A stretch of 64,000 bases of DNA from Ferrovibrio xuzhouensis (lineage in GTDB: Bacteria; Pseudomonadota; Alphaproteobacteria; Ferrovibrionales; Ferrovibrionaceae), in assembly GCF_042648965.1 (NCBI RefSeq), contig NZ_JBHRYJ010000001.1, forward strand, positions 1,488,001 to 1,552,000, given 5' to 3'. Under the pieces are notes generated by a model, which worked only from the letters and a program-made list of their open reading frames with translations, was not told where the DNA came from and did no database searches. This document shows, piece by piece, positions 16,416 through 24,981 of this stretch (position 1 is its first letter; every line of letters starts with the position of its first letter). The translations under genes and the position numbers were made by a program.

Positions 16416-18118
16416 CCCAGGGTGCGACCGACCTTCTGCTCAATCTCGTCGCCGGCGTCGCCCTGCTGCTGTGGGGCGTGCGCATGGTGCGCACCGGCAT
16501 GACCCGCGCCTTCGGCGCCCAGCTGCGCCGCCTGCTCGGCCGCGCCATGCAGAACCGTTTCCGCGCCTTCGCCGCCGGCATCGGGGTGACCGCCCTGCTG
16601 CAGTCGAGCACGGCGACCGGCATGATCGTCGCCTCGTTCGCCGGCCGCGGCCTGATCTTCGGTCCTGCCGCCATCGCCGTGCTGCTCGGCGCCGGCATCG
16701 GCACCTCGATCAGCGCGCAGTACCTGTCGCTCGACCTGCACTGGCTCGGGCCGGCCTGCATCATCCTCGGCGTGACCGGCTTCTTCGCTGCCGAGGGCGG
16801 CCTGCCGCGCCATGGCGGCCGCCTGCTGATCGGGCTCGGCCTGATGCTGCTGGCGCTCGAGATGATCATCAATGCCTCGGCGCCGATGCGCGATGCGCCG
16901 GAACTCGCCGCCCTGCTGCAGCCGCTGGAGCGCGCGCCCCTGCTCGCCGTGCTGATCTTCGCGCTGCTGACCTGGCTGAGCCACGCGAGCCTCGCCACCG
17001 TGCTGATCGCCGCCTCGCTGGCGCGTGCCGGCACCATCGATGGCGCGCTCGCCGTGGCACTCGTGGTCGGCGCCAATATCGGCACCGCGATCTCGCCGCT
17101 GGTCGCAGCCTCCGGCCAGCCGCCGGCGGCGCGCCGCGCCCAGCTCGCCAACCTGATCGCACGGGTGATCGGCACGCTGGCCGTACTGCCTTTCCTGCAC
17201 CAGCTGCCCGGCTGGCTGTCGGTGTTCGGCGACGACGGCGCACGGCTCGTGGTCAATGCCCATACCGCCTTCAACATCGCGCTGGCCGCGGTATTCCTGC
17301 CGCTGGTGCGTCCGCTCGACGCGCTGACCCGCCGCCTGCTGCCCGATCCGCCGGTGACCGATCTCGCCGCGCGGCCGCGCTATCTCGACAAGGCGGCGCT
17401 GGACACGCCCGGAGTGGCGCTGGCGGCGGCGGCGCGCGAGACCTTGCGCATGAGCGATATCGTCAGCCGCATGCTCGACGAAACGATGACGGTGTTTACC
17501 CGTGACGACGCCAAGCTGGCCAAGGCGGTCGAACACAGCGACGACGACGTCGACCGCCTGCACGAGGCGATCAAGCTGTATCTGACCGAGCTGTCGAAGC
17601 ATGAACTCGACGAGGGCGAGAGCCGCCGCTATGTCGACGTGCTGACCTTCACCACCAATCTCGAACACATCGGCGACATCATCGACAAGAACCTGATGGA
17701 GCTGGCGCAGAAGAAGATCAAGAACAAGCTCGCCTTCAGCAGCGAGGGCCTGGCCGAGCTGACCGGCATCCACCGCCGCGTCGCCACCAACCTGCAGATG
17801 GCCTGCAACCTGTTCATGGCCGGCGACGTCAAGCTGGCGCGCCAGCTGCTGCAGGAGAAGGCCTCCTTGCGCGCGGCCGAGCAGCAGGCCGCCGAGAACC
17901 ATTACCAGCGCATCCGCGAGGGCCGCACCGAAACCATCGAGACCAGCGCGATCCACCTCGACGTGATCCGCGACCTCAAGCGCATCAACAGCCACCTGAC
18001 CGCGGTGGCCTACCCGATCCTCGAGCAGTGTGGCGAGCTGACCGCGACGCGGCTGCGCGCCGACGAACGGGCCGCGCGGTCGCTGCTGCCGGGCAAGGGC
18101 AATACCGGCCTGGCGTGA
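16412..18118 (+). CDS. Na/phosphate cotransporter family protein with C-terminal PhoU-like domain
   Basis: 568 residues. The N-terminal part (about 1-315) is the Na/Pi-cotransporter fold with two inverted repeats: GVTALLQSSTATGMIVASF carries the conserved QSS(T/A)T motif, and the second half has the related LTWLSHASLATVLIAASLA. The C-terminal 200 residues are a soluble helical PhoU-like domain (LHEAIKLYLTELSKHELDEG, then a helix with TFTTNLEHIGDIIDKNLMEL). In YjbB/NptA relatives this architecture moves phosphate, often outward. A PhoB box upstream points to a role in phosphate limitation. The second repeat has SHAS where classical proteins have QSS, a change worth noting. Confidence 0.92.
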   Translation: MTQGATDLLLNLVAGVALLLWGVRMVRTGMTRAFGAQLRRLLGRAMQNRFRAFAAGIGVTALLQSSTATGMIVASFAGRGLIFGPAAIAVLLGAGIGTSISAQYLSLDLHWLGPACIILGVTGFFAAEGGLPRHGGRLLIGLGLMLLALEMIINASAPMRDAPELAALLQPLERAPLLAVLIFALLTWLSHASLATVLIAASLARAGTIDGALAVALVVGANIGTAISPLVAASGQPPAARRAQLANLIARVIGTLAVLPFLHQLPGWLSVFGDDGARLVVNAHTAFNIALAAVFLPLVRPLDALTRRLLPDPPVTDLAARPRYLDKAALDTPGVALAAAARETLRMSDIVSRMLDETMTVFTRDDAKLAKAVEHSDDDVDRLHEAIKLYLTELSKHELDEGESRRYVDVLTFTTNLEHIGDIIDKNLMELAQKKIKNKLAFSSEGLAELTGIHRRVATNLQMACNLFMAGDVKLARQLLQEKASLRAAEQQAAENHYQRIREGRTETIETSAIHLDVIRDLKRINSHLTAVAYPILEQCGELTATRLRADERAARSLLPGKGNTGLA

Positions 18119-18218
18119 GCCGGCCGCCGTCGCGGAAAACCGCTATTTGAACAGTTTCTATATGTTATTCTAGCGAGCCGTGTGTTATGACCCTCCGCCG
18201 AGAGAGGGACCTTCGCCG

Positions 18219-18797
18219 ATGCTGCCCGAGAGAATACAGCACGATCCGGTGCTGGCGGATCTTTACCGCTACTGGGACAGTCGCCGCGCCGGACCGGTTC
18301 CGCCATCGCGCCAGGATGTCGATCCGCTGGACATGCCGCGCCATGTGCTGCCGCATCTGCTGCTGGTCGAGCTGGTGGGACCGGTGCCGCGCATCCACTA
18401 CCGCCTGGTCGGCACCGCGATCGCCAGCCGGTACGGCGAGGATTTCACCGGCCGCTGGCTCGACGAGCTGGCCGGCGTGAATTACCGCGACCTGCTGGAG
18501 CGGCTGTACCGGCTGATGCGCGAGACGCAGCGGCCGGTCTATGTCGAAAGCCTGTTCCGTCTTGATCCGGAAACCACCGCCGAGACCCGCCGCCTCTACC
18601 TGCCGCTGACCAGCGATGGCGAAGCCAGCCTGGCACTGGCCGGCCAGACCTTCCCCACCTACCCCTATGACAGCCGCGATTTCTTTCCGATGATCCGCGG
18701 CGGTCCCGGCGATGCCGGCACCGGCCTGGTCCGGCATCGCGAATGGCTGATCGACCCGGAAAGCGGACAGATGGACCTCTGCACGCCGGCCGACTGA
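18219..18797 (+). CDS. PAS_5-type domain protein, function unknown
   Basis: 192-residue soluble protein made of a single PAS-like fold of the alphaproteobacterial PAS_5 type. The typical pattern is present: a lead with LYRYWDSRRAG...PSRQDVDPLDMP, then PRIHYRLVGTAIASRYGEDF, with a conserved tail QTFPT. The ATG at 18219 has GAGAGAGGGA eight to nine bases upstream; a GTG 39 bases earlier is a weaker choice. Such proteins carry no output domain and their ligand is unknown. A second member lies at 38622, and the two share layout but little sequence. Confidence 0.8.
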   Translation: MLPERIQHDPVLADLYRYWDSRRAGPVPPSRQDVDPLDMPRHVLPHLLLVELVGPVPRIHYRLVGTAIASRYGEDFTGRWLDELAGVNYRDLLERLYRLMRETQRPVYVESLFRLDPETTAETRRLYLPLTSDGEASLALAGQTFPTYPYDSRDFFPMIRGGPGDAGTGLVRHREWLIDPESGQMDLCTPAD

Positions 18798-18932
18798 TCC
18801 GTCGGCAACGGCAGCATGGCTGTCGTCCGTATTGCGCGTCGCCTGCTTGCGGGCGTCGATCCGGCCCACCAGATCGTCACCGGCCTTCGCCCTGCTGGTC
18901 GAGGCGCTGCGCCATCGCAGCCGGTAGAGGAA

Positions 18933-20174
18933 TCAGATGGCCGCGGCGGTCCCGGCCTGCGGCTGCCGCCGCAGTTCGCGCCACAGCAGCCAGACGGCGA
19001 TGGCGGCATTGCAGATGTTCCACGCCACGCCGTTGATGATGGCAGCCTGGTAGCTGCCGGTCGCATCATAGATGGCACCCGACAGCCAGCCGCCGAGCGC
19101 CATGCCGGCCATGGTGGCGGAAATGGTGATGCTGACGCGGAAACCGGCCTCGCGGGCGGGAAACAGCTCGCGGATGATGAAGGCATAGCTCGGCACGATG
19201 CCGCCCTGCATCAGGCCGAACAGCGCCGAGACGATATAGAGCGACGCCAGTCCGTTGAACGGCAGGTAGCAGGCGAGCGCAATCGCCTGCAGTACCGAGC
19301 CGAGCAGCAGGGTCGACAGGCCGCCGATGCGGTCAAGGATCCAGCCCGACGCCAGCCGGCTGACGATGCCGCAGCCGAGCATCAGCGACAGCATCTCGGC
19401 ACCGCGCGCCGGACCAAACCCGAGATCGACGCAATAGGCGACGATATGCACCTGCGGCATCGACATGGCGACGCAGCAGCAGACGCCGGCAACCAGCAGT
19501 AGGCCCTGCACCAGGCGCGGCGACAGGCCGAGCGGCCGGCTGCCGAACACCGGCTGGCCGGCGGCGGCGAGCGGCGGCGCCGGCTGGTCCGGCGCGCGGC
19601 GATGCAGCACCAGCAGCAGCGGCAGCATGGTGACCAGGCAGAAGGCGGCGACGCCGATATGGGTGGCGCGCCAGCCGGCAAGCGCGATGAAATGCGCCAG
19701 CACCGGCGGCCAGAGCGTGCCGGCGAAATAATTGCCGGCAGCGGCCAGCCCGATGGCAAGACCGCGCCGGCCGGAAAACCACAGCGAGACATCGGCGATC
19801 AGCGGCGCGAACATCGCCGCACCGCCGACGCCGACCAGGGCGCCGTAGAGCACGGCATACGACGTGATGCCGGGCGCAAAGGCGGTGGCGACATAGCCGC
19901 TGGCCAGCAGCACCACCGCGCCCATGGCAGGCCGCATCAGGCCGAAGCGGTCGGACAGCCGGCCGATCACCACCGTGCCGGTCATCAGGCCGATCATCGC
20001 CGCGGTATAGGGCAGCGAGGCGGCGCCGCGGTCGACGGCGAATTCCGCCTGCACCGCCGGCATGGCGACGACGATCGACCACATGCCGACGCCGCCGATG
20101 GTGCCGAGCAGCACGCTGGCGGCCAGCCGGATCCAGGCGTAGCGCGATTCGATGCCGGACGTGCCCACGATCAA
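18933..20174 (-). CDS. MFS transporter
   Basis: Twelve-helix major facilitator, about 413 residues, of the monocarboxylate/oxalate-formate-antiporter-like type. The loop 2-3 motif is GRLSDRFGLMRPA, and a second copy between helices 8 and 9 reads GWILDRIGGLST. The start is uncertain. The 3' end of the cupin gene lies across the possible starts, and TTG (20189, 20174) and GTG (20168) codons compete without a good ribosome site; 20174 is a compromise. It follows the cupin gene directly and may be co-transcribed with it. The substrate is not predictable. Confidence 0.88.
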   Translation of the reverse strand: MIVGTSGIESRYAWIRLAASVLLGTIGGVGMWSIVVAMPAVQAEFAVDRGAASLPYTAAMIGLMTGTVVIGRLSDRFGLMRPAMGAVVLLASGYVATAFAPGITSYAVLYGALVGVGGAAMFAPLIADVSLWFSGRRGLAIGLAAAGNYFAGTLWPPVLAHFIALAGWRATHIGVAAFCLVTMLPLLLVLHRRAPDQPAPPLAAAGQPVFGSRPLGLSPRLVQGLLLVAGVCCCVAMSMPQVHIVAYCVDLGFGPARGAEMLSLMLGCGIVSRLASGWILDRIGGLSTLLLGSVLQAIALACYLPFNGLASLYIVSALFGLMQGGIVPSYAFIIRELFPAREAGFRVSITISATMAGMALGGWLSGAIYDATGSYQAAIINGVAWNICNAAIAVWLLWRELRRQPQAGTAAAI

Positions 20175-20178
20175 TGCG

Positions 20179-20508
20179 TCAGTCGACAATGAAGAGCCTG
20201 GCGCCGGTGGCGGTGCGCGAGCGGTGCGGCTCGGCATTGTCGGCCACCTGGTAGGACTGGCCGGCGGTCAGCGTGAAGACGCGGCCGTCCTTAAGCTCGG
20301 TGACCAGCTCGCCGTCGAGCACCAGCAGGATATGGCCCTTCACGCACCAGTGGTCGGCCAGATAGCCCGGCGTGTATTCGACCTGGCGCACGCGGATCGG
20401 GCCGAAATTGCGGGTGCGCCAGACCGCCTCGCCGGTCTCGCCCTTGTGATAGGTGGGCGCGACCTGCGACCAGTCGGTGGTGCCGAAGGGAATCTCTGAC
20501 ATCTGCAT
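20179..20508 (-). CDS. DHCW-motif cupin fold protein
   Basis: Small single-domain cupin of 109 residues. It carries the family's opening IPFGTTDWSQVAPTYHKGE and the block GYLADHWCVKGHILLVLDGE, whose DHWC..GH segment supplies the likely metal or ligand site, followed by the second cupin motif near SYQVADNAEPHRSRTA. The function of this family is unknown. It lies between the CopD-like gene and the MFS transporter on the same strand, possibly in one transcript. Confidence 0.9.
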   Translation of the reverse strand: MQMSEIPFGTTDWSQVAPTYHKGETGEAVWRTRNFGPIRVRQVEYTPGYLADHWCVKGHILLVLDGELVTELKDGRVFTLTAGQSYQVADNAEPHRSRTATGARLFIVD

Positions 20509-20614
20509 GGCGGAGGGCTCTGTTTTTTTATGACCGGGTGGCGATGTCCGTTTGTACGCCCGCCGGGCCGGCCGGCGCCAGCGCGGAATTGTCCCGCAAC
20601 AATTGCCGCCGGCG

Positions 20615-21079
20615 CTAATGCGCGCCGAAAACCGCGCCGGCGATGGTCACGGCGCCCGCCAGCAGCAGCAGGAGATGCAGCCGGAAGGCCCAGGCGAAGG
20701 TGGCCTCCGGCGCCGTCCGCACCCGGCGGCGAAAGGCGGCATGCAGCCACAGGGGTTCGGCGACGAACAGCACGAAGGCGAAGACGAGCCACAGGCCGGC
20801 CATCGCCCACATCCACCAGAAGGCCGGCATGGCGAAGCGATACCACAGGTCGTTGTTGCGCAGCATCCACAGGCCGCTCAAGCCGGCCAGCGCCACCGCC
20901 CAGCGCGCGATGGTGCCGAAACGGCCCTCCATCGCCTCGAACAGGGCGAGCTTCTGTTCCGCCGTCGGCTGCCGGCGTGCCAGCGGCAGCACCACGAAGG
21001 TGACAAAAGCCACCCCGCCGAACCACACCACGATGGACAGCACATGCACGGCGCGGGCGATCAGCAGGTCATCGGTCAT
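20615..21079 (-). CDS. CopD-like four-helix membrane protein
   Basis: Integral membrane protein of 154 residues with four helices (about 5-30, 56-72, 82-107, 130-152). The first helix, ARAVHVLSIVVWFGGVAFVT, has the H....WFGG pattern shared by CopD and related small haem- or copper-associated membrane proteins, and a second histidine (RLHLLLLLAG) lies in the last helix. The ATG follows the GNAT stop by 12 bases, so they probably form a unit. The cofactor is an inference from these histidines. Confidence 0.75.
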   Translation of the reverse strand: MTDDLLIARAVHVLSIVVWFGGVAFVTFVVLPLARRQPTAEQKLALFEAMEGRFGTIARWAVALAGLSGLWMLRNNDLWYRFAMPAFWWMWAMAGLWLVFAFVLFVAEPLWLHAAFRRRVRTAPEATFAWAFRLHLLLLLAGAVTIAGAVFGAH

Positions 21080-21091
21080 GCCACGCCGCCG

Positions 21092-21640
21092 TCAATCCTT
21101 CTGCGGCGGGCGCAGGCGGGCCATCATGATGATGTCGTCATACTGGCCGTCGAGCTTGCGGGCGCGGCTTTTCACGCCTTCGGTGACGAAGCCGAACTTG
21201 CGGTACAGCTTCACGGCATTGGCATTGCTGGCATAGACCTGCAGCTCGACGCGCTCGATGCCGACGCGGCCGGCGCTGTCGAACACCGTCTGCAGCATCT
21301 GGCGGCCGAGGCCGCGGCCGCGATACGGCAGATCGAGCCCCATGCCGACGGTGCCGACATGGGCGAAGCCGCCGCGATGCTCGCTGGGCGGTGCCACATG
21401 GATGTTGCACCAGCCGACCACCGCGTCCCGCGCGTCGACGGCGACGATGAACGGCAGGCCGCGCTGCAGCATCGCCTTGATGTAGAATTTCACCTCCGAC
21501 AATGCCGGCGCCGCGGTAAATGCCAGATAGCGCCGCTCGGCCGCCACGCGGTCGAGGCAGGCGCGATAGCCTTCGGCATCGCCGTCGCGGATCACGCGCA
21601 GGATCGCCGTCGCCTGGTCGGGAACTGTCGCTTCACTCAT
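21092..21640 (-). CDS. GNAT family N-acetyltransferase
   Basis: 182 residues, one GNAT domain (about 10-175). Acetyl-CoA binding motif A is visible as GMGLDLPYRGRGLGRQML, preceded by the beta-4 strand segment HRGGFAHVGTVGM. Motif B is ANAVKLYRKFGFVTEG. RimI/RimL-like proteins of this size acetylate protein N-termini, amino acids or small amines; the substrate cannot be set from sequence. It is the first gene of a possible minus-strand unit with the CopD-like, cupin and MFS genes. Confidence 0.9.
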   Translation of the reverse strand: MSEATVPDQATAILRVIRDGDAEGYRACLDRVAAERRYLAFTAAPALSEVKFYIKAMLQRGLPFIVAVDARDAVVGWCNIHVAPPSEHRGGFAHVGTVGMGLDLPYRGRGLGRQMLQTVFDSAGRVGIERVELQVYASNANAVKLYRKFGFVTEGVKSRARKLDGQYDDIIMMARLRPPQKD

Positions 21641-21813
21641 CGGTCACGTCACTCATTGCATGCCCTGGCGCCGCTTGCCGGTCTGGCCCATTCCGATTCT
21701 GGCCGGTGGCGGGCTCGCCGGATGTTTTCTCCCTGCCGCAGCATCCTGCCATAGCGCGCGATAGGCAAAGACGGCTGGCTGTGCGATGTTTTTGCGTATT
21801 GGACCGACGCTAC

Positions 21814-21841
21814 TTGACGCTTACGTAAGCGTCAATATAGC
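21814..21841 (+). promoter_or_regulatory. Promoter with 22-bp perfect palindromic operator
   Basis: A perfect 22-bp palindrome at 21814-21835 has the half-site TTGACGCTTAC. The same bases make a consensus-like -35 (TTGACG, 21814-21819), and 16 bp downstream lies TATAGC (21836-21841). The whole spacer of the promoter is therefore operator, the layout used by TetR repressors and MerR-type regulators. A partial copy, CTGACGTTACGT, follows at 21865-21876. The promoter faces the SCP2 gene. Confidence 0.75.
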
Positions 21842-21927
21842 GTGCCGCGAAAGCCATATGGTGCCTGACGTTACGTTATGTCCAGAGGCGGCAGGCAGCC
21901 AGTCAGCGGAGCCAGGGAGGCCCACAG

Positions 21928-22218
21928 ATGTCGCTCGAACAGATCACCCAGTCCATGAGCCAGCGCGTCAGCCCGGGCAGCCTCGATGCCACCGTGAAAT
22001 TCGATTTCGGCGACGACGGCATCGTCTTCGTCGACGGCACTGCCGGCACCGTCAGCAACGAGGATGCCGAGGCCGACTGCACCATCACCATGTCGATGGA
22101 CAACTTCAAGGCGCTGGTCTCCGGCGACCTCGACCCCACCACCGCCTTCATGATGGGCAAGCTGAAGGTGAAGGGGAACATGGGCGTGGCGATGAAGCTG
22201 CAGTCGATCCTCGGCTGA
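21928..22218 (+). CDS. SCP2 sterol-binding domain protein
   Basis: 96-residue stand-alone SCP2 domain, a lipid or acyl-CoA carrier fold. The pattern matches the family: DATVKFDFGDDGIVFVDG, then DCTITMSMDNFKALVSGDLD and FMMGKLKVKGNMGVAMKL at the end. GGGAGG lies upstream of the ATG. Bacterial single-domain SCP2 proteins are usually tied to fatty-acid or steroid metabolism. The strong operator upstream suggests control by a metabolite-sensing repressor (inference). Confidence 0.93.
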   Translation: MSLEQITQSMSQRVSPGSLDATVKFDFGDDGIVFVDGTAGTVSNEDAEADCTITMSMDNFKALVSGDLDPTTAFMMGKLKVKGNMGVAMKLQSILG

Positions 22219-22230
22219 ACTTCGCGCTGA

Positions 22231-23748
22231 CTAGGCCGCGAGCCGGCGACTCTCCGGCAGGGTAACCGTCACGGCCGTCCCCTTGCCCGGCTCGCTCGCC
22301 AGGGCGACCTCGCCACCCTGCATGCTGACCAGGGCCCGCACGATGGCCAGCCCGAGCCCGGCGCCCTGGTGCTGCCGGCTGTAGACGCTGGTCACCTGGG
22401 CGAAAGGCTGCATCAGCCGCGGGATATCCTTTGCCGCGATGCCGATGCCGGTATCGGCAACCCAGCAGCGGACCCGCCCCCCGCCGTCGGTGTGCAGGCC
22501 GCAGGTGATCTGGCCGCCGGCCGGCGTGAATTTCACGGCATTGGACAGCAGGTTGAGCAGGATCTGCCGCATGGCGCGCTCGTCGGCCCGGGCGGCCGGC
22601 ACGTCACCGGCAATGTCATAGACCAGCGTGAGGCCGGCCTCTTCCGCCTGCCGGCGCATGACATTGGCGACATCGTTGATGACATCGCGCAGATCGATGT
22701 CCGTCGTCTCGATGGCAAAGCGCCCGGCCTCGATGCGGGACAGGTCGAGCAGGTCGTTGATGATGCTGAGCAGATGCCGGCCGCTGGCATGGATGTCGGC
22801 CGAGTACGAGCGCACCAGATCGGCATTGGTGATGTTGACAATGCCCGACTTCATCGCTTCGGAGAAGCCGATGATGGCATTCAGCGGTGTGCGCAGCTCG
22901 TGGCTCATATTGGCGAGGAACCGGCTCTTCGCCTTGCTGGCGCTCTCCGCCTCGTCGCGGGCGCGGCGCAGGACTTCCGCAGCCTCGATCTGGTCGGTCA
23001 TGTCCCAGTTGGTGCCGATCAGGCGGCGCGGCCGGCAGTCCGGATACCGCTGCAGCACGGACTGCACATACAGATGGCGAATGCGGCCATCGGGCAGCAC
23101 GATCCGGTGTTCCAGTTCGAAATCGCTGTTACCGTCGCGCACCGCATCGGCCCGCGCCGCCATCATGGCCCGGTCATCGGGATGGATGCACGCCAGCCAG
23201 GTCTCGCGCGTGATCGGCGAGCTGTCGTCCGTGCGTCCCCACAGCTCGTTCATCCGCGCATCGAAGGTGGTTTTGTCGGTGTCGAAGTCGTAGGACCAGA
23301 TACCGATGCCGCTGGCCTCGATCGCCAGCTGCAGCATCTGCGTCATTTCCTCGCGTTCGGCTTCGTGCCGCTTGCGGTCGGTGATGTCGGCGACCTGGGC
23401 GATAATATAGCCGGGCTGCCCCGCATCGTCGGGGATCAGCGACCAGCCGACATAGCCCCAGACTTCATGGCCGTCGCGATGCAGGTAGCGCTTTTCGGCA
23501 TACTGGTGCGTGGCCTGCTGCGACGCCAGCGTGGCAATGGCCCGGGCCGAGACGCCGACGTCTTCCGGGTGGGTCAGGTCGCGAAAACTGCGGACCAGCA
23601 TCTCTTCCCGGCTATAGCCGAGCAGTTCGCAAACCGCCCGGTTGGCCAGCAGGCAGCGGCCATCGAGCGACAACAGCACCATGCCGATCGGCGAATATTC
23701 CATAATCGCGGCAAGTGCGGTGCGACCGTCAGTCCTGGTCAGCGGCAT
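22231..23748 (-). CDS. Cytoplasmic PAS-PAS sensor histidine kinase
   Basis: 505 residues without membrane helices. PAS 1 is about residues 12-125 (YSPIGMVLLSLDGRCLLANR) and PAS 2 about 140-260, with WLACIHPDDRAMMAARADAV. HisKA follows with the H-box FLANMSHELRTPLNAIIGFS, then HATPase with the N box LLNLLSNAVKFTP, G1 VADTGIGIA and G2 GAGLGLAI. I took the ATG at 23748 (AAAGGA about ten bases upstream); an open frame extends further but has no family match there. No partner response regulator is adjacent, so it is an orphan kinase. It is convergent with the SCP2 gene. Confidence 0.92.
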   Translation of the reverse strand: MPLTRTDGRTALAAIMEYSPIGMVLLSLDGRCLLANRAVCELLGYSREEMLVRSFRDLTHPEDVGVSARAIATLASQQATHQYAEKRYLHRDGHEVWGYVGWSLIPDDAGQPGYIIAQVADITDRKRHEAEREEMTQMLQLAIEASGIGIWSYDFDTDKTTFDARMNELWGRTDDSSPITRETWLACIHPDDRAMMAARADAVRDGNSDFELEHRIVLPDGRIRHLYVQSVLQRYPDCRPRRLIGTNWDMTDQIEAAEVLRRARDEAESASKAKSRFLANMSHELRTPLNAIIGFSEAMKSGIVNITNADLVRSYSADIHASGRHLLSIINDLLDLSRIEAGRFAIETTDIDLRDVINDVANVMRRQAEEAGLTLVYDIAGDVPAARADERAMRQILLNLLSNAVKFTPAGGQITCGLHTDGGGRVRCWVADTGIGIAAKDIPRLMQPFAQVTSVYSRQHQGAGLGLAIVRALVSMQGGEVALASEPGKGTAVTVTLPESRRLAA

Positions 23749-24113
23749 GGCCGGCACGTCCTTTTTCAACGTTTCTATCGGTGAATAAATATGAATACGA
23801 AACAACCGCCAGTTATCTTTCGATAATGCGGCCGGATGGAAACCTGCCGCGGCCCTGGTTGCGGCAGCGCCGGGCATCCTTGCTGGCCGCTTCTGCCGTT
23901 TGAGCGGCTGCACTTCGCCGGATTGCGTCCGGGTTCCGCCCCGGGGGAGTTTTTCTATTCTCCATAATGGCTTAGGCTGCTTGGCCCGCGCGCGGCTTTC
24001 GGTTACTCTCGCCGGCCTGTGTTTCGTGCCTGGCGCGCCTGACCCCACCGATGCGGGCAGCGCCGGCCGTCGCGCCGACAAAAAGAGTGAAATTGCTGTT
24101 TTCCGAGGGATTC
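23749..24113. other. Intergenic region before fabI
   Basis: About 365 bases between the divergent histidine kinase and fabI. It should hold both promoters; an AT-rich patch near 23770-23830 is the likely location. I see no convincing hexamer pair, gene or repeat. Confidence 0.5.
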
Positions 24114-24959
24114 ATGTCGCATCCGCAACCGTTGATGGCCGGCAAGCGTGGCCTGATCATGGGCGTCGCCAACGACCGCTCGCTGGCCTGGGGCATTGCC
24201 CAGGCCGTGCATGCCCAGGGGGCGGAGCTGGCCTTCACCTATCAGGGCGAGGCGCTGGAGCGCCGCGTGCGCCCGCTGGCCCAGGCGGTCGGCTCGAAAC
24301 ACGTGCTGGAATGCGACGTCACCAATGCCGCCTCGATGGATGCGGTGTTCGACGTGCTGGCCAAGGACTGGGGCAAGCTCGACTTCCTTGTCCATGCCAT
24401 CGGCTTTTCCGACAAGAACGAGCTGAAGGGCCGCTATCTCGATACCAGCCCGGACAACTTCGCGCTGACCATGAACGTCAGCTGCTACAGCTTCACCGCG
24501 GTGATGCAGCGCGCCGAGAAGCTGATGAGCGATGGCGGTTCGGCACTGACCCTGACCTATTACGGCGCCGAGCGCGTCATGCCGCATTACAACGTGATGG
24601 GCGTGGCGAAAGCCGCCCTTGAGGCCTCCGTGCGCTATCTCGCCGTCGATCTCGGCAAGCAGGGCATCCGCGTCAACGCCATCTCGGCCGGCCCGATCAA
24701 GACCCTGGCCGCCAGCGGCATCGGCGATTTCCGCTATATCCTGAAATGGAACGAGCTGAACGCGCCGCTGCGCCGCAATGTCAGCATCGAGCAGGTCGGC
24801 GGCGCCGGCCTCTATCTGCTGAGCGATCTCGGCTCCGGCGTCACCGGCGAAACCCATCACGTCGACAGCGGCTATCACACCATCGGCATGGTGGCGACCG
24901 ACCAGGCCGCCAATGTCGCCGAGCTGCTGCTGTCGCTCGGCGGCAAGAAGCCCGAATAA
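24114..24959 (+). CDS. fabI: Enoyl-[acyl-carrier-protein] reductase (FabI)
   Basis: NADH-dependent reductase of the last step of each fatty-acid elongation cycle, 281 residues, usual length. The short-chain dehydrogenase fold shows the cofactor loop GLIMGVANDRSLAWGIAQAV, the FabI-type LTYYGAERVMPHYNVMGVAKAALE with catalytic Tyr-x6-Lys (Y..MGVAK), and SAGPIKTLAASGIGDF. The ATG at 24114 has GAGGGA at good spacing. aroC starts 22 bases downstream, so the two probably form an operon, as in several alphaproteobacteria. Confidence 0.97.
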   Translation: MSHPQPLMAGKRGLIMGVANDRSLAWGIAQAVHAQGAELAFTYQGEALERRVRPLAQAVGSKHVLECDVTNAASMDAVFDVLAKDWGKLDFLVHAIGFSDKNELKGRYLDTSPDNFALTMNVSCYSFTAVMQRAEKLMSDGGSALTLTYYGAERVMPHYNVMGVAKAALEASVRYLAVDLGKQGIRVNAISAGPIKTLAASGIGDFRYILKWNELNAPLRRNVSIEQVGGAGLYLLSDLGSGVTGETHHVDSGYHTIGMVATDQAANVAELLLSLGGKKPE

Positions 24960-24981
24960 GCCAGACCCCGGAAACCAACCC

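Noticed and set aside
23749..24113. Small RNA or riboswitch before fabI
   Set aside because: No conserved hairpin series or terminator was visible; the region is explained as two promoters.
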